Below are positions 10,096 through 23,400 of a stretch of DNA of 64,000 nt, in pieces. The notes under the pieces were generated by a model, which worked only from the letters and a program-made list of their open reading frames with translations, was not told the origin of the DNA and did no database searches. This DNA is from Trileptium ribeirensis (lineage: Eukaryota; Nematoda; Enoplea; Enoplida; Thoracostomopsidae). The stretch spans positions 1-64,000 of the forward strand of contig JASANE010011794.1 of NCBI GenBank assembly GCA_030248225.1, read 5' to 3'. The position numbers were made by a program, and so were the translations under genes. Numbering within the stretch: position 1 is the stretch's first letter; every line of letters starts with the position of its first letter.

Positions 10096-10500
10096 AAAGG
10101 TCGATGTCCGTCCGTTCGTTCGTTCGGTCCGACGGATCTCAAAACCACTGAACCGATTTTGAAAAACTTTTTTGTTTGAAAGCCTATCATGTCAGAGTGC
10201 GCACCTGATATTTGGGATTAAAAAATTTTGAGTGGTTAATTAGTAATTAGCTAATTAGTTAAGCTTAGGCAGCTAAAATAGAGAATTTTGCAATATTTGT
10301 GTTATTTATTGAAACAGAATCGTTTCGATCAAACCACTATAGGGTTTTTTGGGTCGAAGAATTCAAATATAATATTTTTAGCAATGATAAAGCCCTATGC
10401 AATGTAGTTACAAGAACATAAAATTGAGTACATTCGTAATGGCACAGCCCAAGCTCCGCTCACAAATGTAGTTCCACTACCGACTAGTTTAGATAATTTT
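10096..10500 (+). repeat. Dispersed repeat, copy 1
   Basis: Starts right after the LTR with GTCCGTCCGTTCGTTCG and a segment reading CAAAACCACTGAACCGATTTT; the part 10385-10480 contains CCCTATGCAATGTAGTTAC. All of this recurs in inverse orientation at 61750-62045. Copy 1 is about 200 bp longer in the middle (10160-10380). No terminal repeats or ORF were found; it could be a SINE or an old DNA-transposon remnant. Confidence 0.65.
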
Positions 10501-11279
10501 ACGAAGGTACTGGATCGAGTCCGATGCTGGGAAAATTATTAATAATTCATAAAATTTTGAGATTTATAAAACCAAAACGATTTAAAGCCTAAACTAGCTC
10601 AACGCGGTTATTTTATCTATGTTCTTTCCTATTCGTTCCTTGCTATTCCTATTTTAAAATTCACTTTGGTTATTATGTATATTTTCATTTGATGAATGTA
10701 TATAAATCAAGTATTCGCCAATTGTTCATACAATTGCAACAATTCATAATACGATTATAACGATATATCTTATTACAGCGATAGGCCATACAAATGCAGC
10801 AATATATCATACAATTGTAGTCTGGTCAACCGACAGTAAACGCAAATAATAGCATATAGCATAGTACTATTGTATAATGTATATTTGCCTTCTGTGATTT
10901 AAAAATAATATGGGAAGCGCAATCATGAAATTTAGTCACTCACTGAGCGCAGACCAGTCACAGCTTGTCGGTTTCGCTGCCCACTTCGACATCAGTATAG
11001 GGACGAGTGAGAACTACTGTCATACTGTTCTGCAATTTTTAATTGCTCAGTCTTCATTACGCTAAAGCTGTTGTGAAAATTAGAAAGCGCGGAAAGTTGG
11101 CTACTCTTACATCATCAATACAAAAATTAACTTCGTTATTTTTTGCTTTGAAAAAAATAGCAATGTAGATTTGTGAATGTTCTAAAGCGTGGCTGCATCT
11201 TTTATTTCATGTGTTTCTGATTTTCTATCTTTTGTGGCCTATAAAACAACCCGGAAACTTACAGTATTTTGATTCTTAG
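10501..11279. other. Intron sequence upstream of the first recognised exon
   Basis: AT-rich with no recognised gene or repeat. The preceding TMEM131 exon, expected to encode lumenal sequence, was not found here or anywhere left of it in the window. Confidence 0.4.
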
Positions 11280-11430
11280 CATATCCCGCCTTATCGGTCG
11301 AAAACTGTAATGAACGCCGTATTTCTGGCAACAAAAGAGCGAAATACAACAACTACCGCCTATATCCGTATTATGACTAATCAAACGGATAAACCGTTAA
11401 TTTTACCGATGGACTTGGAAGTATCTTCGG
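11280..11430 (+). CDS. TMEM131: TMEM131 exon 1 of window
   Basis: Acceptor ATTCTTAG, donor GGTATGT. Translates from HIPPYRSKTVMNAVF and ends LPMDLEVSS with one base over. This corresponds to the vertebrate block IPPYETKGV...FIRIKTN...LPVEVEV. It contains N-glycosylation sequons (NTT, NQT), as expected for a lumenal segment. Confidence 0.9.
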
Positions 11431-14400
11431 GTATGTTATAATGCCGCTATTTAGAACTAATGATATATTTTAGTTTAACTTTCATATATAAAGTTCTCTC
11501 CTGGTTTCGCGTACTATTTGTGGTATTAGCCTTAATTTGCATCAACTTTGTGAATTAGTATACTGTAATAGCCGGTTTTCTATTTTGCTGTGGTAAAGTT
11601 TATCCCCATGTCCATCGTTAGTGTATCCTCGTATCTACGCTGTCTCCGTATGTCGCTCCACATCAAGCAATACGAGAAACGAGCCATGGTTAACTGGCCT
11701 GTCCACAGCCCGCGGAAAAAAGTGGGGGACAATCATTCTCGGGGAAAATTAAAAGTGGGGGATAAATTTTGCTTTAAAATACTAAATATTTCCATATTCT
11801 CGTGCATTTTTACTACCGTGAATGTATTTTCCAAGCTAAAAAACTATATTTTAGCATTATAAATAGTGGAAATTAATGTTTAAAAACAATTTGCAAACAA
11901 AAAACAGATTTTCAGACAAAAAAATTTTGGAATTAGTTGAACATGGGGGTTTCGGCCGAGTGGAGGGGAACGGACATGGCGAAAATCTCACGAACATGGA
12001 GGATTTGGAAAGTGGACAGGTTCCCTCCACTGCCACTGTGGACAGGCCAGGTTAAATGTACATGGGTCAATTCACACCTCTTGAAACAAAATTGCTGTGC
12101 GAAACGGTGTAGGAAACTTGCCGCACTTTTCCATAACTTTTCGCTTGTTACTGTTAACTTCCTGATATGAGGAATTATGTTTTTATCTTTCGTTCTAAAC
12201 GCCTTTGTATCCGTAAAAACTAAAACCCGTAGTGGATAAACTAATTCAATTATTGTACCAAAAACTAATAGATTTTTCTTATATTTTTAAACCCACGATG
12301 TAAGTTAAATTTCTTAACTCGTGAGGCGTCATCGCTTTCCCGACTAGCTTTCTTAAACGCAGACGGCGCATCCGTTGTTAGCGCGATTCATTTTAAGCAA
12401 CATGTAATTATCTGCGAATCTATACAAAAAGCAGTCAGGACCCACAAGAGCACATCCGATGCGTGGTGGTTTTAACTGGTCTTCCGGAATAGTGGCGTTA
12501 AGGCAGGGTGTCAGTACCCTTGAAAATATTGGGAAAAGGGCTATCTTTCTGGCATCTCCTGCAATTAAGGCAGTAACACAAATTTTGACAAATCCTGAAA
12601 ATTCTAGTCAAGTGTCGTGACAACTGGCGTGTTTATGTGGCCAATTAAACCGTAGGACACGTATTCTGAGGGCGAACAGTTCGGTTTCCTGATAACGAGC
12701 TGAGGTGATCCATTGCTGGCATGCAAAACTGGATAATATCAATTCTAGTTGTTATATCAAATTCTGTGAATGCAAACCAGCAAGTTTTAGGTAGTATGAT
12801 TTTTAGTTCCGCTTTATTGGCATAGTATTATATGTATTAGCAATAATATTTTGTTTTCAGATCCTGGAATTTATGCGGATACGGAAAGCCTTGATTTCGG
12901 ACTGCTTCGTGGCACTATGGACGATGCAAGACAGTTATCGCTTAATGTGTTTAATTCAGCAAATCATTCCTTACGTATAACAGTAAGTTGTTTTCTTTGT
13001 TAGGTTTGCGGTAATGTCAGTTTGAGGTAGGCAAATACTCGAAAGCTATTTTGTGCTAATCAGTTGTTTGTTGCTCGACGGCGCGAAATGTCTTCGTCGT
13101 ATATATGTTATGTATATGGGTCATTTCACGAAACCATGTCATTTGGTCGAGGGGGGCTACATCGGCACGTTTTGGCCCATACCATCAGTATTTTGGAAGG
13201 AAATTTAATGGCGCTGTGTGGTGTAGTAATATGCTGTCCGACGGTCTTTATAAGGTATGATGGACTTCTGTGCCCCTAACATAGCAGGAGCTAGGGGTCC
13301 ACAAATCGGATGGGCCAAATGAAGCCCAAAAACACATGTCCCATTGTAAACGTTCGCGGTATCGCCTGCACATGATACATATGTGTGTTTTTCATTTCAC
13401 TGTGATCGTTTGATATTTGCTAATTTTTCCGGAAAAACTTGGGGGTAAACATAGACACTGAAGCTGACGCCAAGCTTCAGAAATTTTTTTTCGTGACATG
13501 TAGCCCCCCGACCTAGGTCAAATCTGACAACTCGCATACGCTGGTAAATTATGTCAACGTGCACTAGCGCCAATACTATATAACGATGATCGTAATCGGT
13601 ACAGGTGTCAGTGAAAAAAAGAATGTGAGCGTATGTCTATGTGTTGCTTAGTTATGAGGCCGAAAGTCACAAAGTACCAAAAATGAGGTATGCAAAATGT
13701 AGCCCCCCCGACCTTACGAAAATTCAGTTTAAAAAACCAAATTTAGCATACAGTCTTACAATAGGCCGGATAGAAATATAGTAACTCCCCACTAGAATCG
13801 GGCCATGTATTAAAATTTTTAATGAAAATGTAGCCCCCCGAGCTGATTTGTAGCCCCCCGACCGCATATAATTAAGTTAGTTATCATATAGTTAAGGTTT
13901 TACGCGTTATATGTTCTAGAAAGGTGTAGGTCCCCACCCGACTTAAGGTGTGGCCCCCCGACTTCAGGTGTAGCCTCCCCCGACTGTGGGTGCAGCCCCC
14001 CCCCCGACTTTAGGTGTAGCCCCCGCCATTTACACATATCGGGTTGTCGATTTTTACAAGACCTATGGATCTGCCTGAAATTTTCTGTCGGACATCTCCC
14101 AATCATGGTTGGTTTGTGAGCATAAAATGGTATCTGTATGTGCTTTATCCGTTGCGCTAAAAAAACTTCTGCGACACGCTTGTTCTAAATTGATCATTTT
14201 TGACCTCAAAAGGTCTCTAGTGGCACCAATTATACGCCACATGTCCTCCAAATGGCTTGACCGCGCCCCTTTTTGTCCGGCTTGCATACAAATAGACCAT
14301 AGTTCACGTGTCGCTGCGTCAACCTATAGAATAAAGACTTATTTCGGATTAAAATCTGAACACCAGGTGGCTCTTTGCGACCCCTGTAACAGGTTTCAGG

Positions 14401-17400
14401 AAATTTGTTTTGCATAGAGACGTGGATATTCGAAAAATTCAAGGTTTTTTTACGTCGGAAGGGTCTAAACACTGTACATTCGAAAACGTTTCATTTTGGC
14501 TTCAAAAAGTGGTGTTTAAAATTACATGCTTTCGTGAAATAACCCATATACATGCATATAAATGTTATTTAGACTAAGCGCAGCGCTCATAGCGTTGCCT
14601 TATCTTTCGATCGCGATTATAGACACAAAACCATGTATATTTCATCGTATGCCACAAATCCTATGAAATTCTTTAGCGTGCTTTGATATTTTTTAATTAA
14701 TTAAAAAAGAAAAGTGGTAAAACTGTCTTGAAACATATATTATTTGTGTTACTTTCTACTATGTTTTCGGTTTGATAGATGAATCCAATTTTTTAAAGGA
14801 CCTAGAAGTTTTCAAATTTTTTTCAAAACCATTATTTTTAGCAGTTTTATGGTTTGCTAACGAGTGTTGAAGACAAGAATTATTTTTTTTAAATATGTGT
14901 TGGATCTTAATAAATTATTGAATTACTCCGCGGCCAGCTCATTGCTTTATAACTAGAAACTAGTATTATACTGTGAGTTTAAAATTTTTTGATATACCAA
15001 TTATGATGAATTGTGCAAATTAACAAGGTGATTTTTATAGTGGTAATTCATAATTTAAGCACGTTTTATTTGTAAATAACGTAAATCTGGCTGGCGCATG
15101 TGAATGATATTTGAATTCTGAGTGAGTGAGTGAGTGAAACTAGCGAAGCGAAGAATTCTTACTAGCCAGGAGTGTGAAGTTTGGCAGCGGCTGTTTGTGG
15201 GGGTTTTCGTGTGACATGCATATGAGTCATATCTCGGCAACAAAAGGTGTAATCTGGCGAGATTTGGGCTCATTTTTTTCAGAATGTTTATCTCTATGAA
15301 GCTATGTACATCTTGTTGCGTAGGTCACCTACGGTCCAGGCTTTGGTCAAAATGGGTTTTAAAATGGACCCTTGGGACCCTGAAAACACCAAATTGGCCA
15401 TATCTTCTCAACCACCGGAGCGGTTCCACTTAAGTTGGGCTCATTTTATTCAGAGACCAAAGCTCAATATAGAGCTGGGTTGGGTAAAGACGGTTTATAC
15501 ACGGGCCCTTGAGACACAGAAAACACAAAATTTTACATATCTCCTCAACCACTGGAGCGATTCGGCTAAGATTGAGCTCATTTAGTTCAGAATGGAAAGG
15601 TCTATATAGCTATATACGCTGCGTTGCTAGTGACCTCACCTGTCGAACAGGATAGGGTTAAGATGGGTTGTAAATGGGCCCTTGGGACCCCGAAAACACC
15701 AAATTGGCCATATCTTCTCAACCACCGGAGCAGTTCCACTAAAGTTGGGCTCATTTTGTTCAGAGTGCAAAGCTCAATATATCTATATACGTTACTATTT
15801 ACTGCACCTGTCGAGCTGGGTTGGGTAAAGACGGTTTATACATGGGCCCTTGAGACACCAAAAACACCAAATTTGACATATCTCCTCAACCACTGGAGCG
15901 ATTCGGCTAAGATTGGGCTCGTTTCGTTCAGAAAGGAAAGGTCTATATAGCTATATACGCTGCGTTGCTAGTGACCCCACCTGTCGAACAGGGTAGGGTT
16001 AAGATGGGTTGTAAAGGGGCCCTTGGGACCCAGAAAACACCAAATTGGCCATATCTTCTTAACCACCGGAGCGGTTCCACTAAAGTTGGGCTCATTTTGT
16101 TCAGAGACCAAAGCTCAATATAGCTATATACGATTGACTGCACCTGTCGAGCTGGGTTGGGTAAAGACGGTTCATATACGGGCCCTTGAGACACAGAAAA
16201 CATAAAATTTTACGTATCTCCTCAACCATTGGAGCGATTCGACTAAGATTGGGCTCATTTAGTTCAGAAACGAAATGTCTATATAACTATATACGCTGCG
16301 TTGCTAGTAACCTCACCTGTCGAGCAGGGTAGGGTAAGGATGGGTTGTAAATGGGTTTGGACCCTGAAAACACCAAATTAGCCATATCTCCTCAACGACT
16401 AGATCGATTCAACCGCGTTTGGGTTCATTTAGTTCAGAGAACAAACTGTATTTATATAGCTATATATGGTGTTCTACTATTTGAGTTTTGTTTTGGGTCT
16501 TCGACTTTAACGAAATGTAAGTATTTTCCTAACTTTTATATACACTCAGAATTCACTTTCTTGGCCATAAGACAAGCCCCTAGTAATATTTAGTAAATAG
16601 AAGCGCATTGATTTACAAATTATTAAGTAAGCTTCCTGTATATTTTCGTTGAAGCTAATATTAACCAGATTTTTCCTTTTAGGTTATACGATTAATAATA
16701 ATTTAATTTTACACACTGAGAGTGAGATTAAATTGATTAGACATAGGGATGGATTTGAAATTGGAGTTAAAATTTGAACCCCAGGTGGCTCTTTGCGACC
16801 CCTGTAACAGGTTTCAGGAAATTCGTTTTGCATAGAGACGTGGATATTCGAAAAATTCAAGGTTTTTTACGTCGGAAGGGTCTAAACACTGTACATTCGA
16901 AAACGTTTCATTTTAGCTTCAAAAAGTGGTGTTTAAAATTACATGCTTTCGTGAAATAACCCATATACATGCATATAAATGTTATTTAGACTAAGCGCAG
17001 CGCTCATGGCGTTGCCTTATCTTTCGATTGCGATTATAGACACAAAACCATGTATATATGATCGTATGCCACAAATCCTATGAAATTCTTTAGCGTGCTT
17101 TGATATTTTTTAATTAATTAAAAAAGAAAAGTGGTAAAACTGTCTTGAAACATATATTATTTGTGTTACATTCTACTATGTTTTCGGTTTGATAGATGAA
17201 TCCAATTTTTTAAAGGACCTAGAAGTTTTCAAATTTTTTGTCAAAACCATTATTTTTAGCAGTTTTATGGTTTGCTAACGAGTGTTGAAGACAAGAATTA
17301 TTTTTTTAAAATATGTGTTGGATCTTAATAAATTATTGAATTACTCCGCGGCCAGCTCATTGCTTTATAACTAGAAACTAGTATTATACTGTGAGTTTAA

Positions 17401-20400
17401 AATTTTTTGATATACCAATTATGATGAATTCTGCAAATTAACAAGGTGATTTTTTTATAGTGGTAATTCATAATTTAAGCACGTTTTATTTGTAAATAAC
17501 GTAAACCTGGTTGGCGCATGTGAATGATATTTGAATTCTGAGTGAGTGAGAGTGAAACTAGCGAAGCGAAGAATTCTTACTAGCCAGGAGTGTGAAGTTT
17601 GACAGCGGCTGTTTGTGGGGGTTTTCGTGTGACATGCATATGAGTCATATCTCGGCAACAAAAGGTGTAATCTGGCGATATTTGGGCTCATTTTTTTCAG
17701 AATGTTTATCTCTATGAAGCTATGTACATGTTGTTGCCGAGGTCACCTACGGTCCAGGCTTTGGTCAAAATTGGTTTTAAAATGGACCCTTGGGACCCTG
17801 AAAACACCAAATTGGCCATATCTTCTCAACCACCGGAGCGGTTCCACTAAAGTTGCCCTCATTTTATTCAGAGACCAAAGCTCAATATAGAGCTGGGTTG
17901 GGTAAAGACGGTTTATACACGGGCCCTTGAGACACAGAAAACACAAAATTTTACATATCTCCTCAACCACTGGAGCGATTCGGCTAAGATTGAGCTCATT
18001 TAGTTCAGAAAGGAAAGGTCTATATAGCTATATACGCGCGTTGCTAGTGACCTCACCTGTCGAACAGGGTAGGGTTAAGATGGGTTGTAAATGATCGATC
18101 GAAAACGGCAAGTTTACTATAGTTTGTCTATAGACTAGACTTATATTGTTTTTCAGACGGCGTATTCACAACCAAAGGACGACGCGTTGGATATTGATCT
18201 TGTTCACGATGTGCTCGAACCTACGACAAATAGTAAATCGACAAAACTTGTAAAGTTAACCTTTCGAGGTTAGTCTGATTTTGAAAGCGAATATCCGCCA
18301 AAACGATTTTACGTTATTATAAATAAATAATAGTTTCAATGTATTTTCACATAACATTTATTTTTCAAACCAGTGTACCTACAGACAGCAGATTGTTTTG
18401 TCACGGTGTAACCGATGCATTGTATGTTTATTATTGGATCGTGCTGCTAAACAGGAATTATACGAAAGAATACCTTGATTTATTTGATACATTTCGCATG
18501 CTACTACATTTGCCGTTTATATAATATATTGTTTTAACTGATTTCTGTTAATAATGTTCGTACGTTACGTCTTCTTTTGAGGTTTGTGTTTTAATGTAAT
18601 GAGCTGTTTATTCTGGTTTATTATTGTATTTTTTCAGCGGCACGAGCATCACGGTCACACTATACTGGCCAGCTCATTGTCAAATCGAAAGGTGGCGAAT
18701 ACAAGTTATCGGTTGCATATGCAGCACGTGTACTGCCCGGAAATTTGCTTCATGACTCGCAAGAGTTGTCTTTCTATGCCGGTCACCGGTATCCACTTAG
18801 CCGTGCTCGGTCGCGTAACATTACACTTACAAATACATTCACAGAATCAATGGCATTATATGACTTATCGATTGTTGGACCACCACATTTTACTAAGTAT
18901 TTTGAGGTTGGTTTGCGCATAACGCCACGTTGTCACTTGCGTTGTTAAAAAATTATAATTATGTATGATCTGAATATCTGTACTTAATACTAGGGACTTG
19001 ATATCTCTGTACTTAATAATAGGGAACTCGATACGTTTTCGCAGCAAGCACGTGTCTTAATTATAGCTCTCTGTTCGGTCCAATATCTTGATTGTCTGAC
19101 GTTCAGAAACTGTAAAAATTTTCAAATTGGGAGCATAATTTCTGATTTAAGCTTTATATATAGGGTCATTTCACGCTACGATGACGTTTTGCCCCAGAAA
19201 AAATGACTAATGAATGTTTTGGCTCCGATTATCTTCATTTTTACACCCTATGACCAAAAAACATCAAGGATCCGAAATTTGAGGTCGTTATAGTAAATTT
19301 TTAAACCGTTTTTATGCTATGGCTTCCCAAATACCACCCCCTGCTGCTCCGCAAGGTACCATAAAATGGCCTCTGGTATGCTCCAGGTTGCATCTAGCCT
19401 CGATTTTGTGATCGTATCTCGTGCAGCCCGTCAGCGCGGTCAAAATGACGTTATGTGGAACTCCGTATATCAAAAATTAAGCTTTTTATGCCTACTCTTG
19501 GGTCAAATTTAACACTTTTAAAACACGGGGGTGCCGATTTATACCGGTTATTAAATGGAAACGAAGCGGCCATACACGGTAGCTGTGTACATGCCAGTGT
19601 ACATGCCTGAGACCATGGTCGGGGGGGGGGTAAATTTAGAATTTTAAAAAAAAAATAATTTTGCGACATATGTCGTCCAAATGTATTGCCACAATGTATT
19701 ATAAACCAAAAGCATGAAATTTCCTCGAAATAACATCGTATGTTCGATTTTTCCACATTTTGGTGGTGGTCGGGGGTGGGTAAAAGTGTGGTCGGGGGTG
19801 GGTAAAAGCCTGAGATCAACAGGTTGGGCGCGAGATAGAGCTCCGGTGGTTTCACCATTCGCTTCGTGATTGGAAAGAACCATAACAGACAAATTAATTG
19901 ACTTCTACTGACTCCACCATACCCCTAACTAGCAACGGTCGGGGGGGTAAGCAAATGTGCTAAAATCAATCTTTTGACCCTAGCGCTGGGGTAAGTAACA
20001 GCAAGCACCTGGGTTAATATTTTTTCAAAAGGCATTCAGGCGACAGGTATGATATATGAACAACGTTTATGTACCATGCATAAGTAACGAGCAATGACCA
20101 AAAAAGGAATTTGGTTGGGGGGGGTAAAACTGGGGTTCATGCCATATCGACAGCTGTCACTCTCCATGATTGGAGTAGATTTGAAAATCGTGCAATTAAA
20201 AATGTTGTGTAGACCTGACTAATCCTGCATAGAAAAGAATTTGGGCCATAACTACGAGCACGGAGCCACGACACTACCCGAAAAAAAGAGGTCGAACAAT
20301 TAGTCATTACGATTTTTGTCAATTTGGGACTTATGTGGATGTCCAGCCTCTTACGGCGTGCGTGAAGCCGAAAAATTTTTTTTGTTTGAACTAGCTAACT

Positions 20401-23400
20401 AATGACGCTTCCTAGCGCAAATAACATTTTTACCATTTCCCTGCACGTTTACGTGCTACTGGCCAAAATATCCAGTTTTACCCCCCCCCCCCCCGACCAA
20501 AAGGTCATCGTAGCGTGAAATGACCCTATAAGTATTATATAATTATGTAACATATCATAGATGTCCAAGGTTCGTCAGCTTGGGGGTAGATGGTCCCGGT
20601 GGGAGTAGGCCAGGGAGTAGCCAACATGTTTCTCGAGTCTCCTTATATTTTCCTCATAAGTTTACCTAAATTTACCTTACAATTTTTGTTAGTTTCCTCG
20701 CGATTGTTATAATTTTGCGCGCGCCTTCGGGGGGTAGGTGAATAGCCAGGTGCGGTGCCTCGGAGGAAGGGAGTTTAGCTTAAAATAGACAGCGCTTAGG
20801 CAGCTAACGCCGACCACTTCGCACCTTGTTATGATGCAAAACTGTCCCCATGTATGTCTCAAAGGTCTAAAAACTCCGGATTACCACAGAAGTCTGTATG
20901 TTTTTTTAAAAAAATCGTGTTCCTTAGATAACTTGTTTGTGTACGAGGTTTTGCTTGGTTTGTTTATGAAATCTATAAAAATTTTCAAATCAAATATATT
21001 TTCCAAAATAAGTTAAAACAGTTTGAAAAATAAAGAACTAGCAATATTAATAAATTCTGAAAATTCAGTAATATGTATTGTTTGGAAATGTGATTGGCAT
21101 TGAGGCCGTAAATTGCATGCCAGTAGTTTTATCCTTTGCATGAATAGTCAATCAATGCAGTTAACGTATTGCTTTGCTGAGCTAACATTTAAATCTAAAC
21201 TCATTTTATGTAAAAATTGTTATTCCCTTTTTTATCTAAAAATTATTGAAAGTAGGCGAATACTGCGAACTGAAGCTGTAAGCTAATATTGTTTAGTTTG
21301 TTTATTTAACAGAATAATACGTATCAAATTGCGTAACGTTATTTCCACCACAATAAAAGTTCTAGGAATAATTCTCTGTAACTATAGAACGTCTGGTTAC
21401 ATACAAAATATTACGCTGCGTTATTTCCATGTATATATTCTGTTCTATGTAGACATTAATTAATAAGGTATGTATACTTTGTTTACTCTGTGTATTGCTT
21501 TAGTCATCGTGAACTTTATTGAATACTGAGTGTGGTAAGTGAAGGGACCGAAGCGAAGAATTATTACCAGCCGTGACAATGGAGAAATTTGACAATATCC
21601 GTTATTGAGTTTTTTGGGATTGATGAAAACAATAGCTCATTTGAAGCTTTAAAATATCTATTTGTGCCAAGTCCTCTTTATTTAATCCCAAGCCTCTTCT
21701 GAAATGGCCCAAGCTGGTCAATGATGTTCCTGCGAAACAGAACTGATGAGCCGAAGTTATTTAACCAATTTGCTATCCGAGAGAAATCCGCCATACCCAT
21801 TATCAAAATTAGTGCTCTTCGACGTTAGGCTATTTATAGCAAATTTATGTCAGACAGTGCGAAGTCAGTCGTATCTTCAGTTACAATCGTAGTGGCTCAA
21901 AAGTTTTTTAGAACTAAGAATCTACCTGTTTGTTGATATTACTTTCGCTCAAATTCGTCTTATATTTCTTTGCCTATCGCCTTTATTCCCACAATGCGAA
22001 ATCTCAAACTTCGTACACAGCTACATACAGAAACGAAAGCAAATCGTATACGAGAGTTCTCGGTTACTGTTGAAGATGAGTTAATTTTTAGCGAACTATT
22101 CTTGAATTTGACTTATATGTTTGTCTGTAACTGTAGATCATAAATCTAATTTTAATAATGGATTTATTATGTAGGAATATAGAAAACGAACTTTTACTGC
22201 CTTGTGGGGGTCGCAGTTGATACTTTGGTATTTTGAGACATGGTATCTTCTTATTGTAGATAACGACGATACGACCACCAGAGAGTCATACACCGGCTTC
22301 AGGTGACCTTGGACAGAAGGATTCTAGGAGTCGGAACCCTGTCGCTACGGATGACCATCGTGATGCAGCCCAAAACGGCGCTATTGTGCTTCCTTCCAAT
22401 CATCCAATGGTAGCTTTTTCAATCGCATATTATGGTGTCGATGCGTGGGTGGACACTGACAAACAGGCAGCCCGTGGTTATTTGAGAGTCGCGACCAACA
22501 TATCGGATTTCCAGCTGCCACTTGATATTTTCAAAGGACGCTTGCGGGTAAACATTTGGAGTTTGTATTTTTTAATGTGCAACATGATGTAAGTGGTTTG
22601 CTTGCGAATGCCAAATTCAAACACAATTATAATAGACGATGTACGCAACTATTATCTACGCATGCGAGCATAGTGGTGTAAATAATATTTCGTAATCAGA
22701 TACTTCAGTATGAGCGCGGCTAATTCTTTAGTGAATTTTCGTATGTTATATGTTATTTAAACGGAGCGTGCGAAGGAAGCAAAATTTCTACTGAAGGCAC
22801 TAAGAGGAATACCGTGAAAATTTCTTTTTTGTCCATCGGTATTATTCATTGCTCATCTCCGAGTGGATTGGTTTAGGTGATTTTTTTGAGAGCAAAAGCG
22901 ATGGCAATTTGCCTATTAGTTGAAACTATGAGAGCTCCGATCCCATCTTCCAAAAACTGGGGTTTTAAGCCTTCTTTGTCAAATTTGGACATGCAGGTAC
23001 CAATGTTTCACAAGGCATATCTCGATACAGGGGCACTAGATAGGTGACTACGCAATAGTGGTAACTATTATCGATGAAACCGCGTTCGCTCCGTTTCACC
23101 CTCGCCTTGCGATACACTAGTTTTCTTGTTTCTATAATCATAGATTTCGGTTTACACGAGTGACGAAAACGAATTGAATTTTGGTACGCTTAATTACGGT
23201 GAACAACGAAGTGTACATTTCGCCGTCACTAACGCAAATCCAGTACCGGTAATCCAATGTTGTTCTTTTATTATTTTGTTATGTCTGATTAATGAGATAT
23301 TGCTGACTTCTTGGGTCTGATTTTGCACAGACGTTATGAAATGATGGCCCTCCGATTCAAATGTCTAAATTTAAGAAGCTTCAAGATTCAGCGTTTTAAT

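Noticed and set aside
15304..16205. Several overlapping ORFs of 60-108 codons on both strands
   Set aside because: They follow the ~170-bp satellite period; no codon bias or domain.
19451..19892. Minus-strand Pro-rich ORFs in the family 2 transposon
   Set aside because: They run through the G-run motifs of the non-coding element; the other copy breaks the frame.
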